Source: Pseudomonas sp. MWU13-2105
GTDB taxonomy: Bacteria; Pseudomonadota; Gammaproteobacteria; Pseudomonadales; Pseudomonadaceae
Assembly: GCF_023242315.1 (NCBI RefSeq)
Contig: NZ_JALLIY010000016.1
Span: forward strand, 124,001 to 188,000
Length of the DNA: 64,000 nt
Reading direction: 5' to 3'
The notes below the pieces were generated by a model. The model did no database searches and was not told the origin of the DNA. It was given only the letters and a program-made list of their open reading frames with translations. Below are positions 8,587 through 16,372 of this stretch, piece after piece (the first letter of the stretch is position 1; each line of letters opens with the position of its first letter). The position numbers and the translations under genes are program-made.

Positions 8587-9234
8587 ATGAGTAGATCTAT
8601 GGCTTTGTATAACGCGCTGTCAGACATCAGCGTACCACCGGAAAAAGCCAAAGCCGTCGTAGAGGCTTGGGAGGCCGAAGTGCGAAACATAGCAACGAAA
8701 TCCGACTTGGTACGAGCGGAGAAGCAGTTGATCCAAAAAACCGTCGATCTGGGTCGAGAGCTGCGTGGCTCGACCCAAGAGATTAGCGACACGGTCAAAA
8801 CCCATGGCGGGCAGATAAACACACTCAGCCAAGCGATTGTTACCCAGGGGATCGAGCTTCGTGCTGAGATCAAGGAGCAGGGCAACGATTTTCGGCTTGC
8901 GATGGAAAAACAAAGCAATGAGCTTCGCGCTGAAATCAAGGAGCAAGGCAGCGAGTTTCGACGTGCAATAGAAACACAAGGCCATGAATTCCGATTGTCG
9001 ATGGAAAAGCAAGGCCATCAAACTGACACCGCAATCAAAGCACAGGAAACAGCACTAAACCAAATGGCTGTAAAGCATGAAAATGCTCTTGAACAGCAAG
9101 GTATCAAACTAGAGGCGGCCATCAAAAGCGTCGAGTCAAAATTCAAGTACGTGCACTGGCAGCTCAGCGTTATCGTCACTGTTGTCGTGGGTATAGGGAT
9201 AAAAGTGGCTAATGATTTCCTCATTGGGAAATAG
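8587..9234 (+). CDS. DUF1640-like coiled-coil membrane protein with internal repeats
   Basis: 215 residues. The N-terminus (LYNAL...EKAKAVVEAWEAEV) matches the bacterial DUF1640/CCDC90-like family. Residues about 40-190 are highly charged and predicted coiled coil, followed by one membrane helix at about 193-212 and a short tail, giving a C-terminally anchored rod. Three 22-residue units run from residue 90 to 155: ELRAEIKEQGNDFR..., ELRAEIKEQGSEFR..., then EFRLSMEKQGH.... They correspond to 66-bp DNA units at 8854-9051. The gene follows a good GTAGGAG ribosome site and has a shorter paralogue upstream. No function is established. Confidence 0.75.
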   Translation: MSRSMALYNALSDISVPPEKAKAVVEAWEAEVRNIATKSDLVRAEKQLIQKTVDLGRELRGSTQEISDTVKTHGGQINTLSQAIVTQGIELRAEIKEQGNDFRLAMEKQSNELRAEIKEQGSEFRRAIETQGHEFRLSMEKQGHQTDTAIKAQETALNQMAVKHENALEQQGIKLEAAIKSVESKFKYVHWQLSVIVTVVVGIGIKVANDFLIGK

Positions 9235-9340
9235 CTTCATGAGCCAAAGCTGTACTGCTCTGCCGGCAGGTTTCGGCCTGTGGTTTAAACGCTTTAAGAC
9301 GTGGGCACTGTCCGCGTTGCTCTGATACACCACACTTTCT

Positions 9341-9406
9341 GCCCATGCGGGGAACACTCCCCGTCCGGGCGCAGTGTCTCTCCGTTTTGGGCTTTTCTGG
9401 AGAGAC
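9341..9406 (+). promoter_or_regulatory. Structured 5' leader that can hide the ribosome site of the next gene
   Basis: Hairpin A at 9341-9370 pairs GCCC with GGGC and CGGGG with CCCCG around the loop AACACT. Hairpin B at 9376-9406 pairs GTCTCTCC with GGAGAGAC, and its 3' arm contains the Shine-Dalgarno GGAGAG, 4 bases before the ATG at 9409. The loop of A (ACACT, 9354-9358) is also complementary to AGTGT (9373-9377), which overlaps the 5' arm of B. Forming that pseudoknot would compete with B and free the ribosome site. This suggests a translational switch; ligand or trigger unknown. Confidence 0.5.
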
Positions 9407-9408
9407 CT

Positions 9409-9639
9409 ATGAAACTGGATTCACTCACACCGCAACAAGAAGCACTGCTCGACCTACCTGTCGTTTTCACGATTAAGGCTTGGAATGAAAGTGTTTACAT
9501 AGCAAAGCCACTGAACATCGCCGAACAGGGCTGTCGCCTGACTGCTGTACTTCAGGCCATTCACGAAACCATCATCCAGGAGGCGTGGGACGATGAGCCT
9601 TTGTTCTTTGACGCCCCAAGTGCTACTGACAAAAACTGA
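9409..9639 (+). CDS. Small hypothetical protein behind a structured leader
   Basis: 76 residues starting MKLDSLTPQQEALLDLP, soluble, acidic, with no membrane helix and no domain I recognise. The ATG at 9409 is chosen because GGAGAG precedes it; a longer frame from 9301 would translate the hairpin leader. The end overlaps out of frame a long upstream extension of the DJ-1 frame, but the true DJ-1 start is at 9719, so the genes are 79 bp apart. The leader hairpins are the most informative feature. Confidence 0.65.
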   Translation: MKLDSLTPQQEALLDLPVVFTIKAWNESVYIAKPLNIAEQGCRLTAVLQAIHETIIQEAWDDEPLFFDAPSATDKN

Positions 9640-9718
9640 CGATCGTGTTTGTTACCCTTTGGCCTACGAGGAAAAGCCCCTTAAATATTTATCAATGCCG
9701 TCAGAGAAGGACACTCTA

Positions 9719-10333
9719 ATGACACGTGCCATTACTATTCTCACCGAGAATTTTTCGGATTGGGAAACAGCCCTGATCAACTCCACCGGTCGTGGCTACT
9801 ACGGCTTCGATACACGCTTCGCGACCTCAGGGGGCACCCAAGTCACCTCCTCTGGTGGGATGATCGTCACCCCACACCTGGCGATCGAAGCCATACAGCT
9901 CGATGAGCTCGACCTGCTGATCATCTGTGGGGGTACCGTTTGGCAGACCGATCAGGCCCCGAATATCACGGACCTGGTTATCGCGGCCCATGAAAGAAAC
10001 ATCATCCTCGCCGGCATTTGCGACGGTACCCGCGTGTTAGCACAATCGGGCGTGCTCGATAACCTGCGTCACACCTCCAACTCGGCTGAAAACCTGTCGA
10101 AACTGAATTACGGTGGAGCGGCTTACTATCAGGATGCCCCCTATGCGGTCGCCGATAAGCGCGTAATTACGGCGCCAGGTACCGCTCCGGTCAGTTTCAT
10201 GGCTGAAATCCTATACACCTTGGGGATCGGTGACGAAAACCTCAAAGCCTACCTGGCAATGCACGCTGCCGAGCACCGCCGGCCCGCCTGGATATTGGGT
10301 ACTTCAGTAGTAGGTGTCAGGCTCAAACGATAG
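9719..10333 (+). CDS. DJ-1/PfpI family protein (class I glutamine amidotransferase-like)
   Basis: 204 residues in the DJ-1/PfpI fold. The nucleophile elbow is seen as AGICDGT with C101, following the strand LLIICGGT. HTSNSAENL downstream is the segment that follows the elbow in this subfamily. Members include proteases, chaperones, deglycase-like and isonitrile hydratase enzymes, so the reaction cannot be assigned. GAGAAGGA lies upstream of ATG 9719, and the longer frame from 9593 lacks a ribosome site. The C-terminus (HRRPAWILGTS...) runs on past the core fold. An AraC-GyrI regulator follows. Confidence 0.85.
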   Translation: MTRAITILTENFSDWETALINSTGRGYYGFDTRFATSGGTQVTSSGGMIVTPHLAIEAIQLDELDLLIICGGTVWQTDQAPNITDLVIAAHERNIILAGICDGTRVLAQSGVLDNLRHTSNSAENLSKLNYGGAAYYQDAPYAVADKRVITAPGTAPVSFMAEILYTLGIGDENLKAYLAMHAAEHRRPAWILGTSVVGVRLKR

Positions 10334-10456
10334 AGGAACGCCTTGGAAGAGATCGTATTGGCCCATCCAAAATGGGTCTTGAGCAAGCGCGGCTAGGCAC
10401 GTTCGCGCCGCTATAGTCGATTCTATTGCCGACCGTACTTCCAGGAGCTTTTCCCA

Positions 10457-11326
10457 GTGCCCGACATGCCGACCCATTTCGCTTACACAAAGCGCTTCAA
10501 CGCCGTGCTCGCCTACATTGATGCCAATCTCGAAGGTGACCTGTCGGTGAGGACGTTGAGCCATGTGGCGAACTTTTCGGCGTTTCACTTCCATCGACAA
10601 TTCACCGCGTTCGTTGGCGTGCCCGTCTCACGTTATGTGCAACTGATGCGACTACGACGTGCGGCACATCGCCTGGCCGCCCTCGCTGATCACTCGGTAC
10701 TGGACGCCGCACTCGGTGCCGGCTTTGAAAGTCCCGAGGCATTTTGCCGGGCGTTCAGACGGGCATTCGGTACGACACCGAGTGCGTTCAGGAAGGAACC
10801 GAACTGGCAGGTCTGGAATGCGGTGTTCGCCATCCCTCACTTTTCCAGGACTATTGTCATGCAAATACGAATCGCAGATTTCCCTGAGGTCAAGGTAGCC
10901 GCGCTCGAGCACTGCGGACCACCCGGGCTCGTCAATGAGAGTGTGCGCAGGTTCATCGAGTGGCGCATGCAGAGCGGACAGTCGCCGGTAGCATCGAGTC
11001 GCAACTTTGGCATTCCCTATAACAACCCCGATACGACACCACCAGAAGCTTTCCGCTTCGCAATCTGCGGCGAGATTCACGAGGCCGTGGCGCCGAATGA
11101 GTTCGGCGTGCACGAGATCGTCATTCCTGCCGGTCGCTGTGTCGTGGTGCGGCACGTAGGGTCACCGGATCACATCGGCGAAACGATCTATCCGATTTAC
11201 CGCGATTGGCTTCCTGCCAGTGGAGAGGAGCTTCGTGACCAGCCGCTGTTCTTCAATTACCTGAGCGTCTATCCCGAGACACCGCAGGATCAATGGCAAA
11301 CAGATGTGTATGTTCCACTGCAATAG
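10457..11326 (+). CDS. AraC-family regulator with C-terminal GyrI-like effector domain
   Basis: 289 residues. Two helix-turn-helix motifs lie at about residues 20-115 (LSHVANFSAFHFHRQF and AALGAGFESPEAFCRAFRR). A GyrI/SbmC-like small-molecule domain follows at about 135-289. This domain order is typical of MarA/Rob-like multidrug and stress sensors. The start is GTG 10457, nine bases after AGGAG at 10443-10447; the ATG at 10466 would be too far from that site. It lies 123 bp after the DJ-1 gene and may control it. A near-perfect inverted repeat follows the stop. Confidence 0.88.
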   Translation: MPDMPTHFAYTKRFNAVLAYIDANLEGDLSVRTLSHVANFSAFHFHRQFTAFVGVPVSRYVQLMRLRRAAHRLAALADHSVLDAALGAGFESPEAFCRAFRRAFGTTPSAFRKEPNWQVWNAVFAIPHFSRTIVMQIRIADFPEVKVAALEHCGPPGLVNESVRRFIEWRMQSGQSPVASSRNFGIPYNNPDTTPPEAFRFAICGEIHEAVAPNEFGVHEIVIPAGRCVVVRHVGSPDHIGETIYPIYRDWLPASGEELRDQPLFFNYLSVYPETPQDQWQTDVYVPLQ

Positions 11327-11342
11327 CAGAGCCAGCAGCCTT

Positions 11343-11382
11343 CGACCCTGAGCGGACGTTGACGAGTGTCCGTTCAGGGTCG
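11343..11382 (+). terminator. Long inverted repeat after the AraC-GyrI gene
   Basis: 15-bp arms matching at 14 positions (CGACCCTGAGCGGAC and its complement) around a 10-base loop, 16 bases after the stop. There is no T-run. It could terminate transcription or stabilise the mRNA end. Confidence 0.5.
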
Positions 11383-11544
11383 CAAGCAGCTGGTCGTGGT
11401 AGGCAGCAATCGGCCGATGCTGTTGAAAACAGTAGCTCCCCTAGCGTTTGGAAAGTTTCGCCTTGGAATGCTATTTTCCAAGGCTTACTTCGCGAATCCC
11501 CACCCCAAAAATCCTTAATAAATAGCCGCCAATGGTCTTATCGG

Positions 11545-12150
11545 TTAGCGCCGATCTAGCCGTTCATACGCTGTTTTTTTACTCGATGGCAATGACGCCA
11601 TTATCTCAGCACGGCAAGTTTCCAGTATTTCATCCGCGAGAGAGGAGTCATCCGGACACGCCCGCGACAACATGACGGCACCGATTGCATGGGCTAGCAG
11701 GTCGATCATTTTCGCTCGAACCTCTTGCTTCGTCGCATCCTGACCCGCGGCGTATTTTTCTTCGAGTACTGCGAGCGTGTTTTCAACGCCATTGGCAAAG
11801 GTCGCCTTCAAATCATCTGACTGACGGGCGGCGTCACCACACAGGGCGGCCATGGTACAACCCTCTCCCCGGCCATCTCTGTGATCCCTCGACACGTACA
11901 GATTTACAAATCCCGCAACGTCGAGATCGCTGGTACTCGAAAGGGATTTTGAAAGGCTGTTTTCCGCCGCTTCGGCCATCAAGTCTGCCTTGGAGCCGAA
12001 ATGTTTGTAGAAGCCGCCCTGGGTAAAACCGGCAGTAGCCATGAGCTCCGCCACCCCCACACCATCGTAGCCACGCTCACGAAACAGCTCTGACGCTGTG
12101 TCCACGATATGAGCCCGGTTGGCGAGTGATTGTGTCTTGGTGATCTTCAT
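11545..12150 (-). CDS. TetR/AcrR-family repressor next to an Old Yellow Enzyme gene
   Basis: 201 residues. The N-terminal TetR helix-turn-helix is clear: IVDTASELFRERGYDGVGVA, then ELMATAGFTQGGFYKHFGSK. The C-terminal ligand domain contains RGEGCTMAALCGDAARQ, as seen in the subfamily that controls reductase and detoxification genes. The gene diverges from the Old Yellow Enzyme, and the shared 168-bp gap holds a perfect 22-bp inverted repeat over promoter boxes for both directions. The likely role is repression of itself and of the reductase, relieved by a reactive electrophile; the inducer is not known. Confidence 0.9.
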   Translation of the reverse strand: MKITKTQSLANRAHIVDTASELFRERGYDGVGVAELMATAGFTQGGFYKHFGSKADLMAEAAENSLSKSLSSTSDLDVAGFVNLYVSRDHRDGRGEGCTMAALCGDAARQSDDLKATFANGVENTLAVLEEKYAAGQDATKQEVRAKMIDLLAHAIGAVMLSRACPDDSSLADEILETCRAEIMASLPSSKKTAYERLDRR

Positions 12151-12190
12151 TTCGAGCCCCTGCGCCTCCTGAACAATGGCCTGAATATAC

Positions 12191-12246
12191 TATGATGTCG
12201 ATCATAATCAAAACCATTGACAGCTTTGATTATGATCGACATCATA
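12191..12246. promoter_or_regulatory. Divergent promoter with paired TetR operators (perfect 22-bp inverted repeat)
   Basis: Arms 12191-12212 and 12225-12246 are exact reverse complements separated by 12 bases. Each arm contains its own half-symmetric site, ATGAT-4-ATCAT, so two dimers could bind. Rightward, TTGACA (12217-12222) lies in the spacer and the -10 region falls in the right arm. Leftward, TTGATT (12206-12211) and TATATT (12184-12189) are 16 bp apart and flank the left arm. Confidence 0.8.
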
Positions 12247-12318
12247 AAACCACGACCGCCTATCTCTGCGGTCATGCGGCGCAGATCGCCGTCTCTGATC
12301 AACGTGTATGGAATCGAT

Positions 12319-13419
12319 ATGAACGACAAAAGCTTGTTTGAACCCTACACACTAGGCTCGCTGACGCTTTCTAATAGAATTGTAATGGCGCCACTGACGC
12401 GAAATCGCGCGGGGACAGGCTTTGTTCCGAGTGAGCACGCTGCAACCTATTACAGCCAGAGAGCGTCGGCCGGCCTGCTGATTTCCGAGGCAGCCCAGAT
12501 CTCGCAGCAAGGCCAGGGCTATCAAGATACGCCCGGTATCTATACACAGGCGCAGATCGAGGGCTGGCGCAAAGTCACCGACGCAGTTCATGCCAAAGGC
12601 GGACGCATTTTCTTGCAACTGTGGCATGTCGGGCGCGTATCCCACGTCGACCTTCAGAAAAACGGTGCTGCTCCGGTAGCGCCTTCTGCCCTGCAAGCCG
12701 CGACGAAGGTATTCGTCAACAACAGCTTCGCAGATGTCTCAGCCCCCCGAGCGCTAGATATCGAAGAGTTGCCTGGAATCGTTAATGACTTTCGCCGAGC
12801 GGCGGCAAACGCCATCGCTGCGGGATTTGACGGCGTAGAGATCCACGGCGCAAACGGCTATTTACTGGATCAATTCCTCAAGGACGGCTCCAACATTCGC
12901 ACGGATACCTACGGTGGCTCGGTTGAAAACCGTGCGCGCTTGCTGCTCGAAGTTACTGCGGCAGTGGTGGACGAGATCGGTGCTGATCGAACAGGAATCC
13001 GTATTTCCCCAGTGTCACCCGCCAATGGCGTTTCAAGCAGTGATCCGCAGCAGCAGTTTGATTACGTCGTCGATCAGCTCGACGCCTTGGGCCTGGTTTA
13101 CCTGCACGTGATTGAAGGTGCAACTGGAGGGCCGCGCAACGTCGCCCCTTTTGATTTTGGCTCCCTACGCCGGCGCTTCAAAAATACCTACATTGCCAAC
13201 AACGGCTATGACCTGAATCTGGCGGCATCCCAACTCAAAGATGACAAGGCTGATCTGATTGCCTTCGGACGTCCGTTTATTGGCAACCCTGATTTGGTAG
13301 AGCGACTCAAGAGCAACGCGACCTTATCCACATTCGACCCTACGACGCTGTATGGCGGCGGTGCAGCGGGCTATATCGACTACCCGACGCTTGCCGAATC
13401 CAGCTCCGCACAGGGCTGA
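12319..13419 (+). CDS. Old Yellow Enzyme family alkene/xenobiotic reductase (NemA-like)
   Basis: 366 residues. A FMN-dependent TIM-barrel enzyme that reduces activated C=C bonds, nitro compounds and similar electrophiles with NAD(P)H. The start MNDKSLFEPYTLGSL and IVMAPLTRNRA are diagnostic. The substrate-binding HxxN pair is H176/N179 in EIHGANGYLLDQF with the proton-donating Y181, and SNIRTDTYGGSVENRARL follows. ATG 12319 is preferred over upstream frames that run into the operator. It is divergent from its TetR regulator. A quinone reductase-like gene and an SDR follow in the same direction. Confidence 0.95.
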   Translation: MNDKSLFEPYTLGSLTLSNRIVMAPLTRNRAGTGFVPSEHAATYYSQRASAGLLISEAAQISQQGQGYQDTPGIYTQAQIEGWRKVTDAVHAKGGRIFLQLWHVGRVSHVDLQKNGAAPVAPSALQAATKVFVNNSFADVSAPRALDIEELPGIVNDFRRAAANAIAAGFDGVEIHGANGYLLDQFLKDGSNIRTDTYGGSVENRARLLLEVTAAVVDEIGADRTGIRISPVSPANGVSSSDPQQQFDYVVDQLDALGLVYLHVIEGATGGPRNVAPFDFGSLRRRFKNTYIANNGYDLNLAASQLKDDKADLIAFGRPFIGNPDLVERLKSNATLSTFDPTTLYGGGAAGYIDYPTLAESSSAQG

Positions 13420-13567
13420 ACAGCCATAGGCACTGAATCGCTTATCGACATCCATTCAAGAGCATCTATTACGGCATTTTTGAATGCCTGAACACCTTCG
13501 GCTCGTCTTATAGCGGCACGCTGGGGTGCGCATGTTGCCATCCCATTGAAACCATGAGAACTGAATC

Positions 13568-14566
13568 ATGAAAGCCTTCCTGATCGACCGTTACGGCAAG
13601 AGTCATGGACGTATCGGCGAGGTACCGGAACCGGAACCGGGAATCAACGACGTCCTGGTTGAGGTGCATGCCAGCAGCGTCAACCTGCTGGATTTGAAGA
13701 TCAGCAAAGGTGAATTCAAACTGATCCTGCCGTACAAATTCCCGCTGATCATGGGTAACGATTTAGCCGGCGTCGTCGTTCGCGTGGGGTCAGGCGTGCG
13801 CAACTTCAAGCCCGGTGATGAGGTCTATGCCCGCCCGCCCCAGGCGCGCATCGGAGGCTTTGCCGAGCTGATCGCGATTGAGGAAAGTGCCCTCGCACTG
13901 AAACCCCAAAATACCACCATGGAAGAAGCTGCTTCCCTGCCCCTGGTTGCGCTGACTGCCTGGCAGGTGCTGGTTGAAACAGCACGGTTGAAGAAGGGGC
14001 AAAAAGTCTTCATCCACGCAGGTTCCGGTGGAGTCGGCACAGTTGCCATCCAGCTTGCAAAACACCTGGGGGCTTTCGTTGCGACGACGACCAGCACCCG
14101 TAATGTGGATTGGGTCAAGGCGTTGGGAGCAGACGTCGTCATCGACTACAAGCAGCAAAACTTCGAAGAAGTCTTGCACGACTACGATGTTGTATTGAAC
14201 AGCCTCGGCCCTGTCGAGCTGGAAAAATCACTCAGCATTCTCAAGCCTGGTGGTCAGCTTATCTCCATCTCCGGGCCACCGACGGCAGAGTTCGCAAAAG
14301 AACAAAAGCTGTTCTGGGGATTGGGTTGGGTAATGCGTCTGTTGAGCAGCGGCATACGCAGAAAAGCCCGCAAAAAAGACGTCAGATATGCGTTCGTGTT
14401 CATGCGCGCGAGCGGCGCTCAATTAGAAAAAATCACTGCGCTTGTCGAGTCCGGTGTGATCAAACCGGTGATCGACCGAACCGTCCCTTTCGAGTCAACG
14501 GCTGAGGCCTTGAGTTATGTGGAACGGGGCAGAGCCAAAGGCAAGGTGATCATCAAGCTCATATGA
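13568..14566 (+). CDS. Zinc-independent quinone oxidoreductase-like MDR protein (NADPH)
   Basis: 332 residues of the medium-chain dehydrogenase/reductase superfamily. A GroES-like N-terminal part (VHASSVNLLDLKISKGEF, MGNDLAGVV) is followed by a Rossmann domain with AGSGGVGTVAIQLAKHLGA as the NADPH site. The structural and catalytic zinc cysteines of alcohol dehydrogenases are missing, which points to the quinone reductase/zeta-crystallin branch that reduces quinones or enones. It starts at ATG 13568 after GAGAACTGAATC. It is 148 bp downstream of the Old Yellow Enzyme, and both probably belong to an electrophile-detoxification set. Confidence 0.88.
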   Translation: MKAFLIDRYGKSHGRIGEVPEPEPGINDVLVEVHASSVNLLDLKISKGEFKLILPYKFPLIMGNDLAGVVVRVGSGVRNFKPGDEVYARPPQARIGGFAELIAIEESALALKPQNTTMEEAASLPLVALTAWQVLVETARLKKGQKVFIHAGSGGVGTVAIQLAKHLGAFVATTTSTRNVDWVKALGADVVIDYKQQNFEEVLHDYDVVLNSLGPVELEKSLSILKPGGQLISISGPPTAEFAKEQKLFWGLGWVMRLLSSGIRRKARKKDVRYAFVFMRASGAQLEKITALVESGVIKPVIDRTVPFESTAEALSYVERGRAKGKVIIKLI

Positions 14567-14680
14567 CGACAACGGGCACTCGATCACTGAAGCTCAGGAC
14601 GAGGGCGCATATCTCTTTCAGTTAGAGGTATGCGAGCAAGCTATAACCGAAAGCGACTCACGGACACACTGGAGTATCAA

Positions 14681-15493
14681 ATGAAAACATCTTCCGAAAG
14701 AACCGCGATAGTGACCGGTGCATCATCCGGTATTGGTCAAGCTACTGCCGAGGCTCTGGTGCGTGCAGGGTATAGGGTATTTGGCACGAGTCGGAAGGCG
14801 GGGGGCAGTCCAACGCAGGTGTCCATGCTCACTTGCGATGTGACGGATGCTGACTCTGTCAATGCTCTCGTATCTACTGTGCTCTCGCAGACCGGGCGGA
14901 TCGACCTTTTGGTCAATAATGCGGGGGTCGGCTTGCTGGGTGGTGCGGAGGAATTCTCGATCTCACAGGTGCAGGCATTGTTCGATGTCAATTTGTTTGG
15001 CGTCATCCGGATGACCAATGCGGTATTACCGTCGATGCGAGACCATAACCAAGGCCGCATCATCAATATCGGATCGATTCTAGGGTTGGTACCCGCGCCC
15101 TACTCCGCTCATTATTCAGCGGTCAAGCATGCTCTAGAAGGTTATTCGGAATCTCTTGATCACGAGGTACGTGCCTTCGATATTCGCGTCTCGGTCATCG
15201 AGCCCGCATTCGTGCGCACCGTCTTCGATCAAAACGGCGTTGAACCGGACTCGCAGTTGAAGGAGTACGATCAGGCTCGAGCCGGGTTCAGGGCATTGCT
15301 GGGCGAAGTGATGCCAAAAGCCGACCTTCCAGAAGTCGTGGCGGCGGTAGTAGTGAAAGCGGCGACCGATGTCCGCCCTCAGCATCGCTACACTGCCGGC
15401 AAGACAGCACAACAAATCAGTCTGTTGCGCCGCTTTGCCCCCGCAGGATTCTTCGACAAAACCTTACGTAAGCAATTCCGCCTTCCGGTCTGA
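14681..15493 (+). CDS. Classical short-chain dehydrogenase/reductase
   Basis: 270 residues. TGASSGIG at 12-19 binds the cofactor, NNAG is in place (LLVNNAGVGLLG), and the catalytic Y145-SAV-K149 is intact with a serine in NIGSILG. GGAG seven bases before ATG 14681 fixes the start. The sequence resembles the oxidoreductase/SDR group often placed next to stress regulators; substrate unknown. It follows the quinone reductase-like gene by 114 bp and may share its transcript. Confidence 0.92.
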   Translation: MKTSSERTAIVTGASSGIGQATAEALVRAGYRVFGTSRKAGGSPTQVSMLTCDVTDADSVNALVSTVLSQTGRIDLLVNNAGVGLLGGAEEFSISQVQALFDVNLFGVIRMTNAVLPSMRDHNQGRIINIGSILGLVPAPYSAHYSAVKHALEGYSESLDHEVRAFDIRVSVIEPAFVRTVFDQNGVEPDSQLKEYDQARAGFRALLGEVMPKADLPEVVAAVVVKAATDVRPQHRYTAGKTAQQISLLRRFAPAGFFDKTLRKQFRLPV

Positions 15494-15639
15494 AGCAAAA
15501 GGCCTGCGTTCGCCCAGACAAGGCATAGACCAGGGGTTTAAATGAGAAATCAACGGTGTCACCGTGTTGCAAGCTGTTCGGAAAGCAAACCAGCCAATCT
15601 TTTTTACCTTCAGGGCTGATTACCAAGCTTGCCAGGTCT

Positions 15640-16023
15640 CTATCGACTTTTTGAAATCACACCACTCATGTATTGATTTAAATCGCGCAGATCCTGAATC
15701 CTCCAAGCGAACGGCGATAGTTTCACACCATTCTCTCGCAATATTTTTGGAATCAAGTCGCCATTGGGGCGAAGTATTATCGATGAGACAATAACACCCG
15801 GATAATCACTTAGTCGTTTTTTGAAAGTCGATGTTGTGAGGTCGGCTGCAGGAGGATTGCTTTTATTAGCCAAGGGTCCTGTTCCTTTGAGATCTGCTCC
15901 GTGGCACATAGCACATCTCTGTGTATAGAGATTCTTCCCATTGGCATTATCGGCAAAGGACAGTGACGTTTGAATGAGCGATAAAATGCCTAGCGAAGCG
16001 ACGAATAATATTTTCACTTTCAT
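15640..16023 (-). CDS. Small periplasmic class I-like c-type cytochrome
   Basis: 127 residues with a signal peptide (MKVKILFVASLGILSLIQTS, cleavage near SFA-DN) and one haem site, C37-AM-C40-H41 in QRCAMCHGADLKGTGP. The usual C-terminal methionine ligand, normally in a MP motif before the last helix, is not evident; the only late methionine is in QYMSG. It has no partner oxidase or dehydrogenase nearby, so the electron partner is unknown. Transcribed leftward, with the SDR gene convergent. Confidence 0.85.
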   Translation of the reverse strand: MKVKILFVASLGILSLIQTSLSFADNANGKNLYTQRCAMCHGADLKGTGPLANKSNPPAADLTTSTFKKRLSDYPGVIVSSIILRPNGDLIPKILRENGVKLSPFAWRIQDLRDLNQYMSGVISKSR

Positions 16024-16372
16024 TTTTCATATGACCCTGTTGTATAAATCAGATCTGAATCGAGGGCACACCCGGAGGTGCCACTGCAACACTCAATTCT
16101 CTCAATCATCCCTTAAGAATCGCCGTCACCTGACGCCCCCCTAGCGCCACGGAAAAGATCGACAACAACACCAGCGTTGACCTGCGCCCGGATGCTGACC
16201 GGCACAAAGGTGGCGATTTTCTACAAGGAGCGCATTGGATTCAAATCATTTCACCTTGCTAGCAAGGCGGCGGGTGCCTTCATCGATCGGCTCGCACAGG
16301 CGGGGTTCGAGCGACAAGACAAGACCATTCTGCTCGCGAGGTTTCTGACCTCGTTTTTGCTTGCCATCTGGT
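16024..16372. other. Gene-poor gap with an orphan rightward terminator
   Basis: No recognisable gene. A rightward frame of 68 codons (16177-16383) reads through the terminator at 16337-16358 and has no ribosome site or recognised domain. The terminator implies a rightward transcript, perhaps the remnant of a lost gene or a small RNA. Confidence 0.4.
16337..16358 (+). terminator. Rho-independent terminator (rightward, orphan)
   Basis: Stem CGAGGT / ACCTCG, loop TTCTG, then five T. It lies 15 bases before the end of the leftward HxlR gene, so it would stop a rightward transcript from running into that gene. Confidence 0.65.

Noticed and set aside
11383..11544. Possible insertion-sequence end (GGCCGATGCTGTTGAAAA)
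   Set aside because: It looks like ends of some Pseudomonas insertion sequences, but no transposase, inverted partner or target duplication is present.
13473..13488. GGCATT-4-AATGCC hairpin as a terminator
   Set aside because: Short stem and no following T-run; too weak to call.
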